From: Planctomycetota bacterium
Lineage (GTDB): Bacteria; Planctomycetota; MHYJ01; WSZJ01
DNA: 50,634 nt
Reading direction: 5' to 3'
Assembly: GCA_009773755.1 (NCBI GenBank)
Contig: WSZJ01000051.1
Location: 1-50,634 of the forward strand
Shown here: piece by piece, positions 15,649-24,742 of the stretch
Numbering within the stretch: the first letter of the stretch is position 1
Layout: each line of letters opens with the position of its first letter
The notes under the pieces: model-generated
Told to the model about the DNA's origin: nothing
Seen by the model: the letters and a program-made list of their open reading frames with translations, nothing else
Databases searched by the model: none
Made by a program: the position numbers and the translations under genes

Positions 15649-16014
15649 ATGAGGGAGAAGACCGGCCGCCTGCTCCAGATGCTGCTCGTGTGCCTTCACG
15701 GCCTCTCCGGCCTGCTCAAGTTCGTCCCGGCGGCGCGCGAGAATCAGCTGATCGCCGCGGTCGGGTACCCGGAGCCCGTCATCTTCGCCTTCGGCGCCCT
15801 GCAAATGCTCGGAGCGGCCATGTTTGCCTTCCGCCGGACGCTTCCGTTCGGCGCCGTCGTCCTGACCGCCGCCTCGCTTTTCGCCCTGTACGGCTACCTG
15901 ACTCGCGGAGTCGGCGTCGCGGCGGCCGCTCCGGTCGTGCTGTCCGTTCTGCCCGGGCTCAGCTGGTACCTTCTATCTTCCCATCGAACACCGACCCTCC
16001 CGCCGCCGGAATGA
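15649..16014 (+). CDS. DoxX-like small integral membrane protein
   Basis: A 121-residue protein with about four transmembrane helices (roughly 8-25, 38-60, 62-85, 88-110). The pattern CLHGLSGLLKFVPAARENQ followed by GYPEPVIFAFGALQMLGA resembles the DoxX/DUF4345-like superfamily. Those proteins are small quinone-associated or transporter-like membrane proteins. No catalytic residue is apparent. The start at ATG 15649 has a poor ribosome site, so it may depend on translation of the lipoprotein gene upstream. Confidence 0.6.
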   Translation: MREKTGRLLQMLLVCLHGLSGLLKFVPAARENQLIAAVGYPEPVIFAFGALQMLGAAMFAFRRTLPFGAVVLTAASLFALYGYLTRGVGVAAAAPVVLSVLPGLSWYLLSSHRTPTLPPPE

Positions 16015-16048
16015 ACGCCAGGATTGAAAGCAGGGAGAGTCGGGGTCC

Positions 16049-17710
16049 TCATTCCGGCGCCGAGTCTCGCGCGTCTTCGAGGGGCGGAACGCCCGCCTTG
16101 CTACAGGAGTCACGAAGGGCGGAGGTCTTGGTTTCCAGCGTCTTGAAGTCGCCGACCTCGCGCAGAATCGCCGCGCCCGTCCGAAAGGCTCGGTGAGCCT
16201 CTTCCACTCTGCCCTCTACGATCAGGACCTGGGCGTAGTCGCACAGGTGAATGCCTTCGAATCGCCGATTGCCTACGGCGCGATGAATGGCGATCGCGTG
16301 CTCGAAGGCGCCAACGGCTTGCTTCGTTCGCCCGGTTTCCCGGTACACGCCCGCCAGGTTGCCCAGCACGGCGCCTTCCGTGCGCCGGTCGCCGATGGCA
16401 CGTTGAAGAGAGAGAGCCTGTTCCAGGGCGCGCTCCGCCTGCGGGTTGCGGCCGGTTTCCTGGAACAGGTAAGCGAGGTTGGCCAGCGTGATCCCCTCGG
16501 AACGGCGGTCGCCCATGTCGCGGCTTGCGGAGAGGGCCAGCTCGAAAGTGCGTTCGGCCGGTTCGGTGCGACCCGTGGCGACAAACAGCGACCCGAGGTT
16601 CGAAAGCGCCACCCCCTCGGAGCGCCGGTTTCCCACTTCCCGGTGAATCGACAGCGCCTGCTCGTGCAGGACTTCCGCCCTCTCAAGGCGGCCGGTTTCA
16701 CTGCAGAGGTTCGCCAGATTTCCGATCGCGACTCCCTCGAAGCGCCGGTTGCGGACTTCGCGGTGAATCGCAAGGGCCGCTTCATAGGTGCGCTCCGCTT
16801 TCTCGACGCGGCCGGTCTCGAGGTACAAATTTGCAAGGTTTCCCAGCGCAATCCCTTCAGACCGCCGATCCGCCACCTCACGGTGAATCGCCAGCGCCTC
16901 TTCGGAAGTCCGCTCGGCCCGATCCACCTGCCCCGTCTCCTTCAGGAACGTTGCAAATTGTCCCAGCGCAACTCCCGTTGCGCGACGGTCGCCTGAAGTG
17001 CGGATCAGGGTAAGTGCCGCTTCCCAGTCGCGATCCGCCTGCTCCCTTCGCCCCAGGTCCCACGACAGGCCGGCGCGGTCCGCGAGGGCCATGCCTTCGC
17101 GTTTCCGGTCGCCGGCCTCGCGAAACGCGGCCAGCGATTCGCCGAAGAGCCTTTCGGATTCCGCCGATCGACCGGCTTTTCGTGCTGCGAATCCAGCGCG
17201 GCGCAGGACTTCGCCTCTTTCCGCGCCGGTTGTGAGTGAGGCAAGCTCGCGCCACAGAACCTCGGAGGCTTCTATTCTGAAGTGTGACTCGGTGTGTTCG
17301 GCGGCACGGCGCAGGTAATGCCGGAGCACGGCCTCCATTTCCGCGAGCTGGGATTCCGCGGCGCCGATGAGGCCCTTGCGCGCGAGGCCGGCGTGCGTGG
17401 CGAGATCGTTCGCCCGGGCGTCGATCGGGTGCGATTGATAGCGACCGGACCCAGTGCCGCTCATCGGCAGCGGCTCCGGCGGCCTTCCTCCGAAGCACGC
17501 TTCTGTCGCTTCCAACGCCAGGGCATGGAGCCTCGCCCGGTCGCCGGGGAGTTGAAGCTGGTACGCGGCATCGCGGAGCACGGCGTGGCGGAACAGGTAT
17601 GCGATTTCGGCCGAGGGCACGGCGCGATTGTAGGGGCGGCGGCCCGCCTTCAGGAGCCTGGCCCTGGAGGTGAGCTGCCTATCCACGATCCTCGCAATAT
17701 CCGAACACAC
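16049..17710 (-). CDS. TPR protein with STAND-like FRHAVLRDAAYQ module, paralogue 2
   Basis: About 553 residues, same architecture as the protein at 12959-14557. It has AYLFRHAVLRDAAYQLQLPG near residue 37, a variable helical stretch and about nine 40-residue repeats (for example EEALAIHREVADRRSEG then LGNLANLYLETGR). The family tail is LRDSCSKAGVPPLED. Repeats are exactly 120 bases apart in the DNA. The GTG at 17710 overlaps the end of the M28 peptidase gene; a later GTG at 17620 would start six codons before the conserved motif, and neither has a clear ribosome site. No ATPase domain is encoded. Function unknown; probably protein-protein interaction. Confidence 0.8.
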   Translation of the reverse strand: MCSDIARIVDRQLTSRARLLKAGRRPYNRAVPSAEIAYLFRHAVLRDAAYQLQLPGDRARLHALALEATEACFGGRPPEPLPMSGTGSGRYQSHPIDARANDLATHAGLARKGLIGAAESQLAEMEAVLRHYLRRAAEHTESHFRIEASEVLWRELASLTTGAERGEVLRRAGFAARKAGRSAESERLFGESLAAFREAGDRKREGMALADRAGLSWDLGRREQADRDWEAALTLIRTSGDRRATGVALGQFATFLKETGQVDRAERTSEEALAIHREVADRRSEGIALGNLANLYLETGRVEKAERTYEAALAIHREVRNRRFEGVAIGNLANLCSETGRLERAEVLHEQALSIHREVGNRRSEGVALSNLGSLFVATGRTEPAERTFELALSASRDMGDRRSEGITLANLAYLFQETGRNPQAERALEQALSLQRAIGDRRTEGAVLGNLAGVYRETGRTKQAVGAFEHAIAIHRAVGNRRFEGIHLCDYAQVLIVEGRVEEAHRAFRTGAAILREVGDFKTLETKTSALRDSCSKAGVPPLEDARDSAPE

Positions 17711-19010
17711 GTCCCTTGAAGTACTCGCGAACCTTCTTCGCGTGAACTTCCGGGATCTCCCGCTTGAACGGAAACGCCTTCGCGTCGGCGACCCAGCGCG
17801 AAAGAAAAACTTCGAGGAATTGCCCGACAGGCGCGAGCGAGTCCTTCCAGCACCGGTCGAACGTGTCCGCCGGAGTGTGCGCCCACATCAGCTCGACGCC
17901 GAGTCGGCCGAAGGCGGCGGTGGGGACGCCGGCGTACGCGAACGGCGCGTTGTCGCTTGAATAACACTCGTCGTCGAACTTCATCGCGGGACCCATTTCG
18001 CTCGCGAGGAGCTTGCAGGCGCTCATGAGCTCGGGCGGGCCGCCGACGGGACAGTAGTTTTCGCCGAAGAGCAGGCCCTGGAGGTCGACGTTGAGCATGA
18101 GGCGGGTGCGCTCGAGCGGCGACCAGTCAAGCCTCCAGCCGGGTTTCCGTTTCTTCGCGAGGTGCTGCGCATGCGCCTTCCGCAGATTCTCGACGTGCGC
18201 CGTGCTGCCGCGCAGGCCGAGCTCCTCGCAGCCGAACGTGCAGAAGCGGATCGTGCGCTTCGAGCCGCGATGGGAGAAGACGCGCGCGACCTCCATCGCG
18301 ACCGCGGCGCCGCCCGCGTTGTCCTGCGCGCCGTAGCCGCCCCAGACGGAATCGTAGTGGCCGCCGACCACGACTTCCTCCCACGGCTTTTCGGTGCCGC
18401 GCAGGACACCCCAGATGTTCTGCGACTGTTTCCACTCGTGGCTGACTTTTGCGATGACCTTCGCGCGCTTCAGCCCCTTGCGCATGATCTTGTCGCCGTC
18501 CTCGAAGCGGATGCGCACGACGGGCACCGCGCCGAACGCGTCGCGCTTCTCGTTGGACAGCTTCGTCAGGCGAGGCTCGATGAAGCGGGCGTTTTCGACG
18601 AGCACGATCGCGGCCGGCTTCGCGCGCATGAGGGGCTCGTACTTGTCGGGGGCGCCGAGCTCGCCGTAAAGGAGAAAGATCTGTCCCGGTTTTGTTTTCG
18701 GGAGGAAGACCTCTTCGCCGCTCTCGACGAAGACAAGCTCCCCCTCGACTCCGCGCGGGGGGGTGCTCGCGGTCGCGCAGACGGGGCGCGTCTGGAGGGC
18801 GCCCATCCCCTCGACGTGAATTGAGGCTTCGGCTTTGCCCGGGACTTCCACGCGAAACGGCTCGACCGACGTCTCCAGCCCGTACGCCTTGAATTGCCTG
18901 AGGACGTACTCGCCGGCCTTCCGCTCTTCCGGCGAGCCGCCTGGACGGATGCCAATTTCCCTGGCCATCACGCGGATGTGGTCGAAGGCCTTCTGGGCGC
19001 TGAAGAGCAT
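17679..19010 (-). CDS. M28-family zinc aminopeptidase-like protein
   Basis: A 443-residue M28 (aminopeptidase S / glutamate carboxypeptidase-like) enzyme. The two-zinc site residues are in sequence: GGHYDSVWGG (His), GAQDNAGGAA (bridging Asp), GCEELGLRGS (Glu pair), MLNVDLQG (Asp) and WAHTPADTFDR (His). A PA-like domain insertion precedes the catalytic core (about 80-190). No signal peptide is seen, so it is probably cytoplasmic. ATG 19010 is preferred over TTG 19016 because GGGAG lies eight bases upstream. Its 3' end overlaps the TPR gene by about 30 bases if that gene uses its longest start. Confidence 0.88.
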   Translation of the reverse strand: MLFSAQKAFDHIRVMAREIGIRPGGSPEERKAGEYVLRQFKAYGLETSVEPFRVEVPGKAEASIHVEGMGALQTRPVCATASTPPRGVEGELVFVESGEEVFLPKTKPGQIFLLYGELGAPDKYEPLMRAKPAAIVLVENARFIEPRLTKLSNEKRDAFGAVPVVRIRFEDGDKIMRKGLKRAKVIAKVSHEWKQSQNIWGVLRGTEKPWEEVVVGGHYDSVWGGYGAQDNAGGAAVAMEVARVFSHRGSKRTIRFCTFGCEELGLRGSTAHVENLRKAHAQHLAKKRKPGWRLDWSPLERTRLMLNVDLQGLLFGENYCPVGGPPELMSACKLLASEMGPAMKFDDECYSSDNAPFAYAGVPTAAFGRLGVELMWAHTPADTFDRCWKDSLAPVGQFLEVFLSRWVADAKAFPFKREIPEVHAKKVREYFKGRVFGYCEDRG

Positions 19011-19170
19011 GAGCAATCTCCCGAGCTGATGGAATCAAAGTGGCGAGGCGCGGATCCTACCCGTGGCCGCGGCAGGCGTCCCATTTCGGAGATCCCGAGG
19101 GTTCGCCCCAGCGGCGTCGTAGAATCCTCTTCCCGTGAGCCCCATTTCCGGACGGGAAACAGGAGGCGCG

Positions 19171-19647
19171 ATGGAAATCGTCAGGGATCAGGAGTTGCTC
19201 GACTGGCGGGGCGCCACCTTGTGCTGTTTTTGCGAAGCCCGCCCGCCGGTCCACGGCAAGAGTTGCGTGGTCAGCCTGTCGAAGGTGACGGACGGCGAGG
19301 GAGGCCGACTGCGGACGCTGGAATCTACGGTCCTGGTGCCGCGCTGCGCGGAGTGCCGGGCGGGGCATATGCGGGTCATGACCATCGGTCTGACCGTCGC
19401 GCTCCTGGGAGCGGTGGCGGCCTTCCTGGTGTTCGTCGTCTGGAAGCCGATCGACATGCCGGGATGGGCGATGGGCACCCTGGTCTTCCTGGGACTCGCG
19501 CCCGGCTGCGTCATGATCGGCGGGGCCTTCGGCCTCCCCGCGGGACAGAAGCCGGAACGCGACGCCGAGTCTTTTTCGTCGGTGATGGAGATGAAGCGCG
19601 GCGGCTGGCAGATCAAGGGCTCTACTCCGAAGCAGCCCGGCCAGTAG
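19171..19647 (+). CDS. membrane protein with N-terminal cysteine-rich segment
   Basis: A 158-residue protein whose ATG at 19171 has AGGAGG four bases upstream. The N-terminal third holds CCFCEARPP and a later CAEC, a possible zinc ribbon. Two transmembrane helices follow (about 70-90 and 95-120), and the tail is cytoplasmic and basic. The cysteine-then-two-helices layout is common in uncharacterised small membrane proteins. It converges on the methyltransferase gene with a 17-base gap. Function unknown. Confidence 0.65.
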   Translation: MEIVRDQELLDWRGATLCCFCEARPPVHGKSCVVSLSKVTDGEGGRLRTLESTVLVPRCAECRAGHMRVMTIGLTVALLGAVAAFLVFVVWKPIDMPGWAMGTLVFLGLAPGCVMIGGAFGLPAGQKPERDAESFSSVMEMKRGGWQIKGSTPKQPGQ

Positions 19648-19664
19648 ACCTGACCGTCCGGGAA

Positions 19665-20459
19665 TCAGGCCAACGGCTTCCGCGCGACCATCCGCACAAA
19701 GCCGACGTACCGGCCGCGGTCCGCCCGGATCGCCGGGGCGTCGGTCGGGAACCCGGAATGGCCGCCGCCGCCTGCCATGCGCGCCTCGTCCCAGCGGAGC
19801 CAGTGCTTCCAGCCGTCTTTCATGAGCGCACAGGACTCGACCTCGACGAGACCCGTGGCTGCCCAGTGCCGCTTCCACCACGGCGCCGTGTGGAAGCTGC
19901 CGCATTCCTTCGGGTCCCAGAATGGCGGCGACTTGCCGAAGGGGCGGGCGAGGTGGCCCGGGACGTTCCCCTTGATGTCGCGCACGAGCCCCGGGACGAC
20001 GATGCCGATGCGGCCTCCCTGCCGCAGGAACTTCGAAAAGTACGCGAGGTACGTGTCGCTCGTGCCGTAATAGTGGTAGGAGTCGAGACTGACGATCGCG
20101 TCGAAGAAACCGTCGGCGTACGGAAGCGCGTGCGCCTCGGCGCGGATCGGAAAGACCCGGTCGTCGACGCGCGCTTCGCGAAGCGTCGCGAGATTCTGGG
20201 TCGCCGTGATCCAGAGGTCGTTCGCCCAGACGGTCACGCCGAACTCGCGCGCGAAGAACACGGAGGTCATGGCACGCCCGCAGCCCATGTCCAGGACGCG
20301 CATGCCCGGACGAAGCGGCATGACCTCCGTCAGCGATTCCGCGAGCCACAGCGCGTTCGGGCCCATCTCGTTCGCGAGGATCCACGCGGGGTCGTACTTC
20401 GAAGCCCGCGGGAACACCGGGTTCGCGAGAAGCCGCTTCACCTTCGCCAGGTTTTTCAT
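19665..20459 (-). CDS. SAM-dependent class I methyltransferase
   Basis: A 264-residue Rossmann-fold methyltransferase. Motif I is VLDMGCGRAMTS (about 55-66), an acidic post-I residue lies in VWANDLWITA, and motif III/IV lies around FFDAIVSLDSYHYYG. The DSYHYYG segment resembles small-molecule or lipid methyltransferases of the UbiE/cyclopropane-synthase-like group. The substrate is unknown. It overlaps the ABC ATPase gene by ATGA, so it is coupled to the exporter; methylating the exported compound, or the membrane lipids around it, is a reasonable guess only. Confidence 0.8.
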   Translation of the reverse strand: MKNLAKVKRLLANPVFPRASKYDPAWILANEMGPNALWLAESLTEVMPLRPGMRVLDMGCGRAMTSVFFAREFGVTVWANDLWITATQNLATLREARVDDRVFPIRAEAHALPYADGFFDAIVSLDSYHYYGTSDTYLAYFSKFLRQGGRIGIVVPGLVRDIKGNVPGHLARPFGKSPPFWDPKECGSFHTAPWWKRHWAATGLVEVESCALMKDGWKHWLRWDEARMAGGGGHSGFPTDAPAIRADRGRYVGFVRMVARKPLA

Positions 20460-21130
20460 TTCTCCTCCACGATCCGCCCGTCCTCGATACGGATCACGCG
20501 GTCGGCGGGTTCGATGTAGCGCGTGTCGTGGGTGACGACGACGACTGAAGCGCCTTTTTCGCGATGGAGCGAGCGCATGAGGGCGAAGATTTCGGCGCCG
20601 GTTTTCGAGTCGAGTTCGCCGGTCGGTTCGTCGGCGAGGAGGAGGAGCGGGTCTTTGAGCAGGGCCCGCGCGATCGCGACGCGCTGCTGCTCGCCGCCCG
20701 AGAGTTGTCTGGGCCGGTGGTCGAGCCGGTCCCCGAGCCCCACGCGCTTCAGCATTTCCTTCGCTTTCTCGCGCATGCCTTCCGCCAGCCCTTTGGCGTA
20801 GAACGGCACGAGCACGTTTTCGACGGCGTTCAGGTTGGGGATGAGGTTGAAGGCCTGGAAGACGAAGCCGAGTTTTTCGCGGCGAAAGTCGGACAGCTCG
20901 TCGTCGGAAAGCGCACCGAGGTCCCGGCCCGCGACCTCGATCGTCCCCGACGTCGGGCGCTCGAGCGCGCCCGCCAGGTGCATGAACGTCGACTTGCCGC
21001 TTCCGCTCGGGCCGACGACAAAGGTGAAGCTGTTCTCAGGCAGTTCGATGGAAACGCCGCGCAGAGCCTCGACGGGGCGGCTGCCGATTGCGAAAGTTTT
21101 CGTCAGATTCACGGCGCGCAGGAGGCTCAC
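20456..21130 (-). CDS. ABC transporter ATP-binding protein (MacB/LolD type)
   Basis: A 224-residue ABC ATPase starting at GTG 21130. Walker A is GPSGSGKST, the Q-loop lies in FVFQAFNLIPNLNAVENV, the signature is LSGGEQQRVAIARAL, Walker B is LLLADEPTGELDSKTG and the H-loop is VTHD. The FQAFNLIP and GELDSKTG forms mark the MacB/LolD/FtsE group, which powers lipoprotein release or export by mechanotransmission. GTGA overlaps the permease stop and ATGA overlaps the methyltransferase start, so the three genes form one tightly coupled operon. Confidence 0.92.
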   Translation of the reverse strand: MSLLRAVNLTKTFAIGSRPVEALRGVSIELPENSFTFVVGPSGSGKSTFMHLAGALERPTSGTIEVAGRDLGALSDDELSDFRREKLGFVFQAFNLIPNLNAVENVLVPFYAKGLAEGMREKAKEMLKRVGLGDRLDHRPRQLSGGEQQRVAIARALLKDPLLLLADEPTGELDSKTGAEIFALMRSLHREKGASVVVVTHDTRYIEPADRVIRIEDGRIVEEK

Positions 21131-22293
21131 GCGGCGCGGATCGCTTCGACGGGGGAGAGGCCGGCCGCGTGCCTCGCGGGGTAAACGCCGCCCAGGATCC
21201 CGAGGACGACGCCCACGCCGAACGCGGTCGCGACGAGGGAAGGAGGCGTGGCGGGCGCGAACGGCATGAAGCGGGCCGCAATCTGGACGCCGGCGACGCC
21301 GACGCTGCAGCCCAGGAGGCCGCCGGCTATGCCGAGGTAAGTGCTCTCGACAAGGACGAGGCGGGTGACGTCGCCGCGCGACCATCCGTTGGCCTTGAGG
21401 ATGCCGAATTCGGGGATGCGCTCGGTGACGCTCATGAGCATCGTGTTGAGGATTCCGATCGCGCCGACGATCACCGCGATCGAGCTCACGACCACGAGGA
21501 ACACGTCGAGGTTCGAGATCAACTTGCCGAATTCCGACTGCCACTCCGCGGTCGAGAGGCAGTCGACTTTCTTCGGGTCCTTCGAGAATTCGTCCTCGAT
21601 CGCTTTCTCGATCCGCGCCATCTCCTCTTTCGACTGCACCTTCGGCTCGACGTAGAAGCTCGTCACGACGTCCTTGCCCGAGATCCCCGCGAACGCCCAC
21701 GCCTGGTCGAGGTGCATGACCAGCGTGCCGTCGAGGAAGAGCGACCCGGTCTGGTACACGCCGACGATTTCGTACAGCAGCTCGCCGACCTTGATGGAGC
21801 CGCCGACGTCCTTGCCGTATTTCTTCGCGATGCGCTCCGAAACCACAACGCGCCGTTTCCCCGCGTCCTGCCCCTCGATGTTCCTTCCGCGCTTCATCGA
21901 TCGCGAATAGACATGCCCCGCGGACAGCCGCGTGTGACGCTCGGGGTCAAGTCCGAGGACGACGACCGCCGAGAACATTCCCATCAGGGTCTTCTGCCCC
22001 TCGACGTTCGGCGCGACTTTCCAGTATTCGGGAACGCAGGCGGCGACACCGGGGATCTTCTCCACGCGGTTCGCGTAAGAAATCGGAAGGCTGGAGAAAA
22101 TAGGGTCGACCGAATTCGCCTCGATCATCACGAGGCCCTCGACCTTGTCGAGCGTGTCCGTCATCGTGTTTTTCAACCCGGACGACACGCTGATCAGGCC
22201 GACGACCCCCGCAATCGCGACGGCGACGCCGACGAGCGCGAGAAAGGAGCGCAGCGGCCGGGTCAGGATGTTGAGGAGGGCGAAGCGAAGCAC
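21127..22293 (-). CDS. MacB/FtsX-family ABC permease
   Basis: About 388 residues from GTG 22293. One N-terminal transmembrane helix (RPLRSFLALVGVAVAIAG) is followed by a large periplasmic MacB_PCD domain (about 45-260). Three C-terminal FtsX-type helices begin VFLVVVSSIAVIVGAIGILNTML, with the coupling segment TERIPEFGILKANGWS and the end PVEAIRAA. This is the single-type permease of a MacB/LolCE-like exporter. The start is uncertain, since no Shine-Dalgarno is visible and the frame stays open upstream into the divergent gene's 5' region. No periplasmic adaptor gene lies beside it, unlike most macAB systems. Confidence 0.88.
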   Translation of the reverse strand: MLRFALLNILTRPLRSFLALVGVAVAIAGVVGLISVSSGLKNTMTDTLDKVEGLVMIEANSVDPIFSSLPISYANRVEKIPGVAACVPEYWKVAPNVEGQKTLMGMFSAVVVLGLDPERHTRLSAGHVYSRSMKRGRNIEGQDAGKRRVVVSERIAKKYGKDVGGSIKVGELLYEIVGVYQTGSLFLDGTLVMHLDQAWAFAGISGKDVVTSFYVEPKVQSKEEMARIEKAIEDEFSKDPKKVDCLSTAEWQSEFGKLISNLDVFLVVVSSIAVIVGAIGILNTMLMSVTERIPEFGILKANGWSRGDVTRLVLVESTYLGIAGGLLGCSVGVAGVQIAARFMPFAPATPPSLVATAFGVGVVLGILGGVYPARHAAGLSPVEAIRAA

Positions 22294-22374
22294 GGGGGGA
22301 GTAAGCAGGACGGTCGCGAATTCCGCAACCGGGAATACGCCGAACCGGCGAGCCGCGCGTCCGTTGGCACTTCC

Positions 22375-23478
22375 ATGCGCAGGATCGCAGCGGCGTTCGT
22401 GTTCGCTCTCCTCCTCGCGATTCTCATTCGCATGGGAGCCCCTGCAGCTCAGCGCGCCCCGGACGCCGCCCCGCTCTTCGCGGCGCCGGAAGAGGCTTCC
22501 GCAATTGAGCTGTCTGCGGCTGCCGACCCTGCGGTTTCTGGTGAGAAGCCGGATCCCGAGCTCGTCCAGGGATCCTCCGCAGTCTACGCCTGCGGATCCG
22601 GAGGTTGCGCGTCGCTGAAGTGGATGGTGCGCCGCCAGAACGCCGACGGCTCGTGGGGCGGCGACCCCGAGATCTTCGAGGGCCGCGTTTATGCGCAGAC
22701 GTCGGCGACGGCGCTGTGCCTCTTCGCCCTGCTTTCCGCGGGCTACACGCACCTCTCGAAGGAATCCGTCGCAATCGAGGGATCGGAAAGCGAAAAGACC
22801 TACGGCGAGACGATCAAGGCGGCATTGGCCTGGCTGGACGCCCGGCCTCCGTCGGATGCGTTCGACGCGTCGCTCGAGGCCCTCGTCATGTCCGAAGCCT
22901 GGGGCCTCACGACCACCCGGTTTCTCGGCCCCTCATGCGAGGCCGCCCTCGCCCGCTACGACGCCTTTCAGCGCTTCGACGGCACCCGCGGCGACGCGCT
23001 CGCGGAGTCATGGGCGGCGGAAGCGGTCGCTTCGGCGAGGCTGTCCGGCGTGGAATTCGACCAGCTCGCTGCCGAGCGGACTTCGACGCGGCTGAAGGAG
23101 TCCCTCGACGCAGGGCCGACGCCGGAAGCGGCTGCCGCCTACCTCCTCATCACGAAGGACCGCGAACACCCATCGCTCCCCGGCCTCGCGGCCTCCCTCG
23201 CCGGCGCACTCCCGGACTGGGAGAAGCCGGAGTTTACGCGCTGGTACTTCGCCACGCTGGCGCTACATCAACTCGAAGGTCCCGGTCACGTCGACCCGCC
23301 GGGCGAATCCTGGAAGGCATGGAGTCAGGCCGTGAAGGAAGTTCTCGTGCGGAACCAGCTCTGTGACGGCACGTGGCCCGGGCTGTCCGGCCAGACGGGA
23401 ACCGCCGTCCGAACGGCGATGGCGACGATGTCGCTCGAAGTCTACTACCGGTATTCGAGCATGCTCGGAGTCAAGTAA
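22375..23478 (+). CDS. secreted squalene/prenyltransferase-like alpha-toroid protein
   Basis: A 367-residue protein with an N-terminal signal or anchor (RRIAAAFVFALLLAILI). Repeats of the terpene-cyclase/prenyltransferase (QW-type) alpha-alpha toroid follow: SLKWMVRRQNADGSWGG (about 80-96), AALAWLDARPPSDAFDASLEALV, and the C-terminal EVLVRNQLCDGTWPG. No DxDD or prenyltransferase zinc motif is evident, so catalytic activity is doubtful. Secreted toroids of this type are probably binding proteins. It is divergent from the ABC permease gene, with 81 bases between starts. Confidence 0.7.
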   Translation: MRRIAAAFVFALLLAILIRMGAPAAQRAPDAAPLFAAPEEASAIELSAAADPAVSGEKPDPELVQGSSAVYACGSGGCASLKWMVRRQNADGSWGGDPEIFEGRVYAQTSATALCLFALLSAGYTHLSKESVAIEGSESEKTYGETIKAALAWLDARPPSDAFDASLEALVMSEAWGLTTTRFLGPSCEAALARYDAFQRFDGTRGDALAESWAAEAVASARLSGVEFDQLAAERTSTRLKESLDAGPTPEAAAAYLLITKDREHPSLPGLAASLAGALPDWEKPEFTRWYFATLALHQLEGPGHVDPPGESWKAWSQAVKEVLVRNQLCDGTWPGLSGQTGTAVRTAMATMSLEVYYRYSSMLGVK

Positions 23479-23481
23479 AGA

Positions 23482-23521
23482 GAGCGGGCGAGCGGGCGAG
23501 CGGGCGAGCGGGCGAGCGGGC
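23482..23521. repeat. (GAGCGGGC)5 tandem octamer array
   Basis: Five perfect 8-base copies are followed by a sixth with a changed end, in the gap between two convergent genes. The same unit occurs at 9421-9444. Slippage-prone GC-rich microsatellite; the copy number in the assembly may be unreliable. Confidence 0.85.
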
Positions 23522-23560
23522 GAGCGCGCCCGCCTGCCCGCGCGCGCAACGCGCGCCGCC

Positions 23561-24742
23561 CTATCTCCTTTCGCTCCCGCGCGGCCGGAAACTCGTCTCC
23601 GTCTTCGAAAAGTCGATGTCCACTGCCTTCGGCAACGGCGCGCCGCCGCTTCTCAGAACTTTGATCGCCGGACGGTCCATGGCGGTCGCGGCGACCGAAG
23701 CGACGATGCCCGTGCAGCCGGCCCACTCGCCGTCGAGGACTTCGACTTCCAGGCCGACCGGAAAGGGAGGCGTGAGCGCGAGGAAGGCCTTGAGGCCGTC
23801 GGGATGAAGGGCCTTCCCCGACTCGTTGCGCATGAGCTGGAGCGCTTCGTCGTCGCGCATCGCCCAGCCGTCGGGGAAGCCGGAGGTAAGGAGGTCGAAG
23901 ATGTCCGCCACTGCGATGACGCTCGCGTAGCGGTGCATCGAACCCGGGCCCGTCGAGTCGCGCGCGGACAGCGTCTGCATCCCGACAAGGCGGCGCGGGA
24001 AGCCTCTTCCGTCAAAGCGTTCGTGGTGCTGATAGGCGCAATGGGCGCAGAGGAGTGAGAGGCCGGTGTCGGAGCGGAGGAGGTGGTAACCGGCGGCGGG
24101 GTGAAGCTGCTGGCCGGGCGCGGCTTTCACGGCTTCTTCCGGCAGCACGTGGTAGCCGACGTCGTGGAGTATGCCGCCGACGCAGAGCTCGCGGCACTCG
24201 CGCGGCAGCCAGCCGAGGCGGCGGGCGACCATGACGGACCTCGCCGCGACGTTGAGCGCGTGGTCGACGTGGTGGCTGGCCTCCGTGCGCGGCATGCCGG
24301 TCACCATCGGCGCGTCTTTCTCGAGGGCGATGCCGTCGAAGAACGCGTCGAGCTCGGGGCCTGACATGGCTTCGACGAAGCGGAGCGACTTCACGGCCTT
24401 GCGGACGTCGGGATGCGCGAGTTTCTCGCTCACGGTCGTCGCCTCGTCCGCCGAGCCGATCGCCGCAGCTCGCCCGATCGTGTCGCGCACCGACTTGAAG
24501 AATGCCGCGAGCTTGCGCGCCATCGGCGCCCGCGCCGCTTCAATCACGAGGTCGCGCCCGTCGACGTCCTCCGCACCCTCTTCGAAGACGTACAGGTCAC
24601 GGTACCCGGCCTGCGCGAGCCGCTGGATCGCCGCGGGCGTGAGCGCCGCGCCTGAAGCGAGCATCGCCGTGCCGTTCGGATAATAAAGCGCCCGCGCCAC
24701 GCGCTGCCCGGGAACCGCTTCGTCGACCTTGACGCGCCTCAC
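23561..24742 (-). CDS. HD-GYP-type phosphodiesterase-like protein
   Basis: A 393-residue protein from GTG 24742. The N-terminal 60 residues resemble the small domain found in front of many HD-GYP proteins. The HD domain shows HHVDHALNVAARSV (about 157-170), the HD pair in GILHDVGYHVLPEE (about 191-203), HPAAGYHLL, and the GYP-equivalent HHERFDGRGFP (about 239-249) with Phe for Tyr. The ligands expected of a metal-dependent c-di-GMP phosphodiesterase are present. A C-terminal domain of about 70 residues is unassigned. GTGA overlaps the DUF502 gene, so the pair is coupled. Confidence 0.85.
   Translation of the reverse strand: MRRVKVDEAVPGQRVARALYYPNGTAMLASGAALTPAAIQRLAQAGYRDLYVFEEGAEDVDGRDLVIEAARAPMARKLAAFFKSVRDTIGRAAAIGSADEATTVSEKLAHPDVRKAVKSLRFVEAMSGPELDAFFDGIALEKDAPMVTGMPRTEASHHVDHALNVAARSVMVARRLGWLPRECRELCVGGILHDVGYHVLPEEAVKAAPGQQLHPAAGYHLLRSDTGLSLLCAHCAYQHHERFDGRGFPRRLVGMQTLSARDSTGPGSMHRYASVIAVADIFDLLTSGFPDGWAMRDDEALQLMRNESGKALHPDGLKAFLALTPPFPVGLEVEVLDGEWAGCTGIVASVAATAMDRPAIKVLRSGGAPLPKAVDIDFSKTETSFRPRGSERR

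Noticed and set aside
21088-22374. long N-terminal extension of the secreted toroid protein
   Set aside because: It runs antisense through the permease gene; the signal peptide at 22375 marks the true start.
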